DNA of 8,370 bases from Nocardioides sp. (GTDB taxonomy: Bacteria > Actinomycetota > Actinomycetes > Propionibacteriales > Nocardioidaceae): positions 1 through 8,370 of the forward strand of contig JAJPEO010000367.1 of the NCBI GenBank assembly GCA_021166815.1, given 5' to 3'. Position 1 is the stretch's first letter; each line of letters begins with the position of its first letter. Shown here one piece after another: positions 1 to 4,749 of this stretch. A program made the translations under genes and the position numbers. The notes under the pieces were generated by a model. That model searched no databases, was not told the origin of the DNA, and saw only the letters and a program-made list of their open reading frames with translations.

Positions 1-28
1 CGGGCGCTGCACTGGAGTTGGTGACCAC
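1..28 (-). CDS. Start of an unidentified gene running off the left edge (partial)
   Basis: On the minus strand a GTG at 28-26 opens a frame that stays open to the window edge and reads MVTNSSAAP. A purine-rich stretch (AAGGGGAAG, 39-31) just upstream can serve as the ribosome binding site, although the spacing is short. The gene would follow uppS on the same strand after about 227 bases of leader. Nine residues are too few to identify a protein. PhoH-family proteins in actinobacteria often begin with a similar low-complexity MVT-type tail and can lie next to an isoprenyl transferase gene, so PhoH is a guess from context only. Confidence 0.35.
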
Positions 29-122
29 GACTTCCCCTTGTGTCGGGACGGCGCGCGCACTTCTCGCCCGGCCCGTGTCATTCGTTGGACCGGGATGCTC
101 CTGTGCAAGTGCTCACTGCGGT

Positions 123-154
123 GCCTCCAGGTACGGGAGGCTTCCCCACCTCCC
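123..154 (-). promoter_or_regulatory. Alternative hairpins in the leader between uppS and the left-edge gene
   Basis: GCCTCC (123-128) can pair with GGAGGC (136-141), while GGGAGG (135-140) can pair with CCTCCC (149-154). The two stems share bases 136-140, so they exclude each other in an RNA read leftwards. They lie about 100 bases before the putative GTG start at 28. No U-tract follows either stem, so a classical terminator is not evident. The rest of 29-255 shows no open frame I can support and no riboswitch class I recognise. Confidence 0.35.
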
Positions 155-241
155 GTTCGTGCGACGGTACGTCGCGCGCACGGCGTGTGACCTGCGACAC
201 GCCCGAACACGGGGTGAACGGTCAGCGACCGCCACCTCCGG

Positions 242-261
242 GGCTGACGAGGCCCTCAGCC
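242..261 (-). other. Small hairpin over the uppS stop codon
   Basis: GGCTGA (242-247) and TCAGCC (256-261) form a perfect 6-bp stem with an 8-base loop. It overlaps the uppS stop codon (TCA at 256-258 on the plus strand). It could slow or end transcription of uppS, but there is no U-tract, so a terminator is only a possibility. Confidence 0.25.
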
Positions 262-1035
262 GCCGAAGCGGCGCTCGCGGGCGGCGTAGGCCCGGATGGC
301 GCGCAGGAAGTCCACGCGCCGGAAGTCAGGCCACAGCGCCTCGCAGAAGTAGAACTCCGACTGCGCGCTCTGCCACAGCAGGAAGCCCCCGAGGCGCTGC
401 TCGCCGGAGGTGCGGATCACGAGGTCGGGGTCGGGCTGACCCTTGGTGTAGAGGTGCGCGGCGATGTGCTCGACGTCGATGATCTCGGCGAGCTCCTCCA
501 GCGACGTCCCCTGGGAGGCGTGCTCCTGCAGCAGGGACCGTACGGCGTCGGCGATCTCGCGCCGGCCGCCGTAGCCCACCGCCACGTTGACCATCAGGCC
601 GTCGACGTCGCGGGTGGCCTCCTCGGCCGCCTTGAGCCGGGTGGCCGTCTCCGGCGGCAGGAGATCGAGCGCGCCCACGGGGTGGATCCGCCAGCGGCCG
701 GACTCCGCCAGGGACGCGACCGCGCCCTCGATGATGCGCAGCAGCGGCGCGAGCTGCTCGGGCGGGCGGTTGGTGAGGTTGTCGCTGGAGAGCAGCCACA
801 AGGTGACGACCTCGACGCCGACCTCCTCGCACCAGCCCAGCAGCGGGCGGATGTTGTCCGCGCCGGCCTGGTAGCCCTGGGCCGTGTCGGCGCCGACGGC
901 CTTGGCCCAGCGGCGGTTGCCGTCGAGCATCACGCCGACGTGCTTGGGGATGCGGTCGGCCGGCAGGTTCTTGACGACCCTGAACTCGTACGCGGGGTAG
1001 AGCACCCGACGCACGACGTCCTTCACACTGGCCAC
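256..1035 (-). CDS. uppS: Isoprenyl transferase (short-chain cis-prenyl diphosphate synthase, Rv1086-like)
   Basis: This is a cytosolic cis-prenyltransferase that condenses isopentenyl diphosphate with an allylic primer to make Z-configured prenyl diphosphates, which feed the lipid carriers of cell-wall synthesis. The 259-residue protein shows the family signature HVGVMLDGNRRWAK (residues 32-45, catalytic Asp38), LLSSDNL (81-87), VNVAVGYGGRREI (149-161) and the C-terminal substrate motif RTSGEQR (208-214) with metal-binding Glu227. The N-terminus, length and C-terminus closely resemble M. tuberculosis Rv1086, a Z-farnesyl diphosphate synthase. Short product chain is therefore likely, but true undecaprenyl synthesis cannot be excluded. 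The GTG at 1035-1033 is chosen because the N-terminal helix matches the family and a TACGAT hexamer ends exactly six bases upstream, fitting a leaderless mRNA. The frame extends upstream without family similarity. The gene is divergent from the 1123 gene. Confidence 0.95.
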   Translation of the reverse strand: MASVKDVVRRVLYPAYEFRVVKNLPADRIPKHVGVMLDGNRRWAKAVGADTAQGYQAGADNIRPLLGWCEEVGVEVVTLWLLSSDNLTNRPPEQLAPLLRIIEGAVASLAESGRWRIHPVGALDLLPPETATRLKAAEEATRDVDGLMVNVAVGYGGRREIADAVRSLLQEHASQGTSLEELAEIIDVEHIAAHLYTKGQPDPDLVIRTSGEQRLGGFLLWQSAQSEFYFCEALWPDFRRVDFLRAIRAYAARERRFGG

Positions 1036-1047
1036 TGGCCGATCGTA
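1036..1047 (-). promoter_or_regulatory. Leaderless -10 element of uppS
   Basis: TACGAT (1047-1042, minus strand) fits the actinobacterial -10 pattern TANNNT. Six bases later comes the GTG start, so transcription should begin on the start codon itself. No Shine-Dalgarno sequence and no clear -35 box are visible. Confidence 0.6.
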
Positions 1048-1110
1048 GCGCCGTGGGGAGGGCTGCTCGTCGGTGCGGCGTGGCAACTCGCGACCGAGTC
1101 GCTCCGCAGG

Positions 1111-1122
1111 CAACCTGAGGCC
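1111..1122 (+). promoter_or_regulatory. Possible -10 element before the 1123 gene
   Basis: CAACCT (1111-1116) keeps the two most important -10 positions (A second, T sixth) and ends six bases before the GTG at 1123. This is the same geometry as at uppS and the methyltransferase gene, but the first T of the consensus is missing. Confidence 0.3.
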
Positions 1123-1662
1123 GTGACAGACACCCCCGGTCGCGCGGACGACCACACCACCGCTGACGTCGTCGACAGCCCACCGGGCAAGGTGACGCGC
1201 TGGATGCGTCGCGCCGGCATCACTCTGCTGGGGCTCATCGTCGTGGCTGCCGCCCTCGACCTGCTGGGGCCGCGCACCGGTGAGGTCGAGGAGAGCGCCG
1301 GGCCGTGGACCCTCGCCGTGAGCTATCCCAGCGTGACCCGGGCGGGCCAGCCCGTGCCGCTGCACCTGTCGATCACCTCGGACACGGGCTTCGGCGACAC
1401 GGTGCAGCTGAGCCTGTGCGACGAGTTCTTCAACGACCTCGACTTCCAGAACTGGTACCCCAACCCGGCAGCCGAGACCAACCAGCCGCCGAGGATCGTC
1501 TACGAGTTCGACCCGCCGCCCTCGGGTGACACGCTGGAGATCAGCCTGGACGCCCGTACGGCTCCCGGCCAGTTCGGCGAGCTCGACGACTGCGAGGTGG
1601 CCGTGCTCGTCGACGACGAGCCCGTGGTCTCCACGTCCTTCACCGCTTGGAGGCTTCCCTGA
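1123..1662 (+). CDS. Single-pass membrane protein of unknown function
   Basis: The 179-residue protein has a polar N-terminus (1-30), basic residues just before one hydrophobic segment (about 31-49, AGITLLGLIVVAAALDLLG), and an acidic extracellular-type domain (about 55-179) rich in beta-prone segments. I see no catalytic motif. The positive-inside rule puts the C-terminal domain outside the cell, held by an uncleaved signal anchor. The stop codon overlaps the ATG of the DUF421 gene by one base, so the two are probably co-transcribed and translationally coupled. The tail domain may work with that protein at the membrane (inference). The start is uncertain: the GTG at 1123 has a -10-like hexamer six bases upstream, while GTG 1192 and ATG 1204 are in frame and closer to the membrane segment, the latter with an AAGG upstream. 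The open frame continues much further upstream, but that part is only the shadow of uppS. Confidence 0.78.
   Translation: MTDTPGRADDHTTADVVDSPPGKVTRWMRRAGITLLGLIVVAAALDLLGPRTGEVEESAGPWTLAVSYPSVTRAGQPVPLHLSITSDTGFGDTVQLSLCDEFFNDLDFQNWYPNPAAETNQPPRIVYEFDPPPSGDTLEISLDARTAPGQFGELDDCEVAVLVDDEPVVSTSFTAWRLP
1649..1653 (+). promoter_or_regulatory. Ribosome binding site of the DUF421 gene
   Basis: GGAGG lies eight bases before the ATG at 1662, inside the end of the preceding gene. It supports that ATG over the in-frame TTG at 1647, which it overlaps too closely to serve. Confidence 0.7.
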
Positions 1663-2147
1663 TGGACATCCTGATCCGTTCCGTCGCGATCTTCGTCCTG
1701 CTGTGGCTCGTCGTGCGCGTCGGCGGCAAGCGCGAGGTCGCCCAGCTGTCGGCGTTCGACATGATCCTGCTCATCACGGTCGGCGACCTGGTCAGCCAGG
1801 GGGTCGTGCAGGAGGACTACTCCCTCACCGCGGCCGTCATCGCCGTCGCCACCTTCAGCGTGGCCGGCATGATCCTGACCCAGCTGAGCTTCACGTTCCC
1901 CAAGTTCCGGCCGTGGCTGGCCGGCAGCCCGCGCGTGGTCGTGCGCGACGGGGAACCCGACCTCGAGACCCTGACCGGTGAGCGGATGACCCTCTCGGAC
2001 CTGCACGAGGCAGCACGGGAGCAGGGCATCCGCCGCTTGCGCGACATCGAGCTGTGCGTGCTCGAGACCGATGGCTCGTTCTCGTTCTTCACCTCCGGCG
2101 ACGAGGACGACCGCGACGGCGCCCCCACGTCCGACGGCCTGGCGTGA
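1662..2147 (+). CDS. DUF421 (YetF-type) membrane protein
   Basis: The 161-residue protein matches the DUF421/YetF family. Membrane segments lie at about 3-20, 34-50 and 55-76, with the family signature GGKREVAQLSAFD (21-33) between the first two. A cytoplasmic domain follows from about 88 on, with VVVRDGEPD (92-100), the helix ERMTLSDLHEAAREQGI (107-123) and VLETDGSFSFF (133-143). The last 18 residues are polar and acidic and look disordered. Family members are membrane proteins of poorly known function; Bacillus relatives such as YetF and the spore protein SpoVAE-like group share the fold only loosely, so I assign no reaction. The gene starts on the last base of the preceding stop codon (TGATG) with a good ribosome binding site, indicating an operon with the 1123 gene. 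It ends 58 bases before hlyIII, which has its own promoter. Confidence 0.88.
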   Translation: MDILIRSVAIFVLLWLVVRVGGKREVAQLSAFDMILLITVGDLVSQGVVQEDYSLTAAVIAVATFSVAGMILTQLSFTFPKFRPWLAGSPRVVVRDGEPDLETLTGERMTLSDLHEAAREQGIRRLRDIELCVLETDGSFSFFTSGDEDDRDGAPTSDGLA

Positions 2148-2192
2148 CCAACGCACCACATTCGGGGGCTGCGCCATTCACCTACCGTCGCG

Positions 2193-2205
2193 TAACTTGG
2201 ACTGC
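2193..2205 (+). promoter_or_regulatory. Leaderless -10 element of the hemolysin III gene
   Basis: TAACTT (2193-2198) fits TANNNT and ends seven bases before the ATG at 2206, so the mRNA probably starts at or one base before the ATG. There is no convincing Shine-Dalgarno sequence and no clear -35 box. Confidence 0.6.
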
Positions 2206-2925
2206 ATGAACGACGTCCTGCGCCACCGACTCGACGACCTGCACGACAGGGTCGACGGGGTGATCGCCGACGTGAAGCCCAAGCTGCGCGGCTGGCTGCA
2301 CCTCGCCATCGCCCCGCTGTCGCTGATCGCCGGGATCGTCCTGGTCGCTCTGTCGCCCAACGCCACCACCCGCGTGGGATCGGCGGTCTTCGCCCTCTCC
2401 GCAGTGGTGCTGTTCACCGTCTCGGCGATCTACCACCGCGGCTCGTGGTCGCCACGGGTCCAGTCGTTCCTCAAGCGCTTCGACCACTCCAACATCTATG
2501 TGCTCATCGCCGGGTCGGTCACCCCCTTCGCGCTTCTGCTGCTCGACGGCGGCGACCGCGTCGCGATGCTGACCGTCACCTGGACCGGCGCCCTGGTCGG
2601 CGTGGCCCTGCAGCTGCTCTGGGCCAGTGCCCCTCGCTGGCTGTCCGCGCCGGTCTACATGGCGCTCGGCTGGGCGCCGGTGTTCTTCTTCCGCGACTTC
2701 ATCGAGGGCGCGCGCAGCTACGGCCCGAGCCTCGGCGTCGCGATGATCGTGCTCGTGGTCGTCGGCGGCGCGCTCTACACCGTGGGCGCCCTCGTCTACG
2801 GCACCAAGCGGCCCAACCCGTGGCCCACCTGGTTCGGGTTCCACGAGGTGTTCCACACGTTCACGATCCTGGCGTTCATCAGCCACTACGTCAGCGTCTC
2901 GATGGCGACCTACGCGCTGCGCTGA
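2206..2925 (+). CDS. Hemolysin III family (PAQR-like) membrane protein
   Basis: The 239-residue protein has about seven membrane segments after a charged N-terminus of 30 residues. Family motifs are clear: SAIYHRG (73-79), RFDHSNIYVLIAGSVTPF (91-108), YGTKRPNPWP (198-207) and FHEVFHTFTILAF (212-224). Ser73, His77, Asp93, His213 and His217 are candidate metal and active-site residues by analogy with the PAQR/alkaline ceramidase (CREST) superfamily, in which such residues bind zinc. The name comes from a Bacillus cereus protein; a true lytic role here is unlikely, and a membrane-lipid hydrolase or sensor role is plausible but unproven. It is the counterpart of M. tuberculosis Rv1085c and keeps the same orientation relative to uppS and the DUF255 gene. 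It converges on the DUF1353 gene with only 18 bases between the stop codons and no visible terminator. Confidence 0.93.
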   Translation: MNDVLRHRLDDLHDRVDGVIADVKPKLRGWLHLAIAPLSLIAGIVLVALSPNATTRVGSAVFALSAVVLFTVSAIYHRGSWSPRVQSFLKRFDHSNIYVLIAGSVTPFALLLLDGGDRVAMLTVTWTGALVGVALQLLWASAPRWLSAPVYMALGWAPVFFFRDFIEGARSYGPSLGVAMIVLVVVGGALYTVGALVYGTKRPNPWPTWFGFHEVFHTFTILAFISHYVSVSMATYALR

Positions 2926-2943
2926 TCCCTCCCCCGTCGCCCC

Positions 2944-3858
2944 TCACCAGCTCACCGTCGCGAAGACCACGGTCGCCGCGACGACGACGAGCAGCGCCAG
3001 CCCCCACGCGCCCGCGGTGGAGCGGCGGGCCAGCCACTCCAGCGCGAGGTAGAGGGTGCTGATGGCCGCCAGCGCCACGGTGACGTGCAGCAGCACGGCG
3101 AGCATCACGCCGGCGACCGCCCCCGCGATGCGCAGCCGGCCCCACAACAGGCTGAGCGCCAGCGGGATCACGATCGCCCCGGAGAGGCCGCCGAACAGCT
3201 CGCGCCACCAGCCGCCCGCCATCCACGGCAGGTCCGCCGCGCCCCACCAGGAGCGGTCGAAGAGGTCGCCGGTCGCGCTGTAGCCGAGGTAGAGGATGGA
3301 CGCGATCGTGGTGCTCGCGGCGAGCCGGTAGGACCACGTACGCCACCGGGGCCACGGGAGGTCGCGTCCCACGAAGATCGTCGCGACCGTCACCGCGGTC
3401 CACACGATCCAGCGCCTGATGACACCCGTGCCGGTGTCGGCCATGGCGTCGCGGAACACGCGGTCGGCCTCGACCCGGTCGATGCGGCGGCTGCCGGCGA
3501 CGACGTACGACTCGGGGTCGCTGCCGGCCACCAGCGCGTCGTGCAGCAGGGCCGCCGGGAGGTGGGCACCGGTCTTGGGCACCAGCCACGTGAAGAGCGC
3601 CGGCACCGAGGTGAGGTCGGTACGGAACTCGCGGTCGGCCGGGACCAGGATCTCGCCGAGGCGACGGTCGAGGTAGGCGATGCGTCGCTCCATGCTGAAG
3701 CGCTCCAGGCCGTCCTCGGTGTGGCGCTCCAGCACGATCCGCGGATCCGCGTCAGGATCGGGCGGGTCGCCCTCGTGCTCACCGAGCGGCAAGTCACCGC
3801 CGTCGTGGAAACGGCGCGGCTGCTGCCGCACCTGCGTGGTCAGGTCCCGAGTGTCCAT
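2944..3858 (-). CDS. DUF1353 domain protein with a multi-pass membrane C-terminus
   Basis: The 304-residue protein starts with a polar, acidic stretch (1-40). A DUF1353 domain follows (about 55-140) with the signatures FRTDLTSVP (78-86), TGAHLPAALLHDALV (96-110) and EADRVFRDAM (130-139). DUF1353 is usually a short stand-alone protein of phages and bacteria with no known reaction; its conserved Arg/Asp and His-Asp residues suggest a small hydrolase-like or binding fold (inference). From about 150 on come five or six hydrophobic segments (about 150-164, 180-197, 222-240, 243-260, 261-277, 283-302), so the domain appears fused to a membrane anchor. The ATG at 3858 is the first start in frame; the upstream GGGG could be a weak ribosome binding site, or the mRNA may be leaderless. 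The gene lies 54 bases downstream of the methyltransferase gene on the same strand. Confidence 0.85.
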   Translation of the reverse strand: MDTRDLTTQVRQQPRRFHDGGDLPLGEHEGDPPDPDADPRIVLERHTEDGLERFSMERRIAYLDRRLGEILVPADREFRTDLTSVPALFTWLVPKTGAHLPAALLHDALVAGSDPESYVVAGSRRIDRVEADRVFRDAMADTGTGVIRRWIVWTAVTVATIFVGRDLPWPRWRTWSYRLAASTTIASILYLGYSATGDLFDRSWWGAADLPWMAGGWWRELFGGLSGAIVIPLALSLLWGRLRIAGAVAGVMLAVLLHVTVALAAISTLYLALEWLARRSTAGAWGLALLVVVAATVVFATVSW

Positions 3859-3870
3859 GTCCCCACGCTG
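3859..3870 (-). promoter_or_regulatory. Possible -10 element before the DUF1353 gene
   Basis: CAGCGT (3870-3865, minus strand) keeps A in the second and T in the sixth -10 position and ends six bases before the ATG. The context CGTGGGGA before the start is the same as that before the methyltransferase gene. Confidence 0.3.
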
Positions 3871-3877
3871 GCACCTC

Positions 3878-3907
3878 GCACCGACATCCGCATCGGTGCC
3901 ACACCGA
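3878..3907. repeat. Three alternating CACCGA/TCGGTG units
   Basis: GCACCGA (3878-3884) and TCGGTGC (3893-3899) form a perfect 7-bp inverted repeat with an 8-base gap. TCGGTG (3893-3898) also pairs with CACCGA (3902-3907) across only three bases. The cluster fills most of the 54-base gap between the methyltransferase stop and the DUF1353 start, about 20 bases upstream of that start. It could be an operator, a pair of alternative hairpins, or a weak intra-operon terminator. No U-tract is present. Confidence 0.5.
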
Positions 3908-3912
3908 CGTGC

Positions 3913-4680
3913 TCAGGGGCGGGTGCCCACGACGCAGAGCGCGTCGGCGTCGAGGGCGAAGCCAGCGGTCGGGTTGCCCAGGCGCGCCACGAAGGCGTCG
4001 TGAACGCGTTGCAGCGTCGGGGCGTCGAGGCTTCGGGCGTAGTCGCCGGCCGGGCCCACGCCGAGGGTGAGGGGACCCCAGCAGTCCTCCGCGTCGGCGT
4101 ACTGCTCCCTCACGCCGAGCACCTCCGTGCGCACGTCCTGCAGGCCAGCCCCGCGCCACAGCTGCGCCAGCTCGTCGGTCGTGCCGAAGCGCAGCCCCGC
4201 GGTCTCGCCGCCGTCGGAGCCGGGTACGACCTCGCGCACCGCCCCCCAGAAGGCGGCGAGCATGCCCATGCGCGGGTAGTCCCAGGAGGCCGCGGCCACG
4301 CTGGCGCCCGGGCGCGCCACCCGGACCATCTCCCCCGCCGCCGTGACCGGGTCGCGCACGAACATCAGGACCAGCTGGGCCAGGACCGTGTCGAACGTCG
4401 ACTCGGCCCAGGGCAGCTCCTCGGCCGTTCCCTCGCGCACGTCGGCACCGGGGAGCGATGCGCCGGCTGCCCGAACGAAGCCCGGCGACGGGTCGATCGC
4501 CGCCACCGACTCCTCACCCACCACGCTCGCGAGGTGTCGGGACAGCACACCCGTGCCGCACCCCACGTCGAGCACCCGCTGTCCCGGGGCCACGCCGGCG
4601 AAGCCCGCGAACAGCGGCGCGAGGCGACGTGACCACCGGCCCATGAACCGGTCGTAGTCCGAGGCGACGACGAACGCCAT
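3913..4680 (-). CDS. Class I SAM-dependent methyltransferase
   Basis: The 255-residue cytosolic protein is a Rossmann-fold methyltransferase of the UbiE/Methyltransf_11 type, moving a methyl group from S-adenosylmethionine to an unknown acceptor. It opens with YDRFMGRWSRRLAPLF (9-24), typical of this actinobacterial subgroup. The SAM-binding motif I VLDVGCGTG is at 36-44, the acidic residue of motif II at Asp63, then EGTAEELPW (83-91), and FDTVLAQLVLMF (96-107) as motif IV. The C-terminal part (about 140-255) is more variable and probably forms the substrate lid, so the acceptor cannot be read from sequence. The ATG at 4680 is supported by a TACCGT hexamer ending six bases upstream. The adjacent GGGGAG is too close to be a ribosome binding site. 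The gene follows the DUF255 gene by 69 bases and may have both its own promoter and read-through. Confidence 0.92.
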   Translation of the reverse strand: MAFVVASDYDRFMGRWSRRLAPLFAGFAGVAPGQRVLDVGCGTGVLSRHLASVVGEESVAAIDPSPGFVRAAGASLPGADVREGTAEELPWAESTFDTVLAQLVLMFVRDPVTAAGEMVRVARPGASVAAASWDYPRMGMLAAFWGAVREVVPGSDGGETAGLRFGTTDELAQLWRGAGLQDVRTEVLGVREQYADAEDCWGPLTLGVGPAGDYARSLDAPTLQRVHDAFVARLGNPTAGFALDADALCVVGTRP

Positions 4681-4692
4681 CTCCCCACGGTA
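4681..4692 (-). promoter_or_regulatory. Leaderless -10 element of the methyltransferase gene
   Basis: TACCGT (4692-4687, minus strand) fits TANNNT and is followed after exactly six bases by the ATG. This predicts a transcript that starts on the A of the start codon. Confidence 0.5.
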
Positions 4693-4749
4693 GGTCCGCC
4701 AGGGACTCGCGCACCGCTGGTCCAGACCACTCGGCGAGGAGGTCGAGGG

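Noticed and set aside
40..1122. Long open frame on the plus strand leading into the 1123 gene
   Set aside because: It is the complement of the uppS gene. The residues are shadow-like, and uppS on the other strand has clear family motifs.
2926..2943. Bidirectional terminator between the hemolysin III and DUF1353 genes
   Set aside because: The 18-base gap is C-rich with no inverted repeat or T-tract, so no terminator can be supported there.
3085..4632. A 515-residue open frame on the plus strand
   Set aside because: It is antisense to the DUF1353 and methyltransferase genes. Its composition (Arg, Ala, Gly, His, Glu) is typical of reverse-frame shadows in GC-rich DNA.
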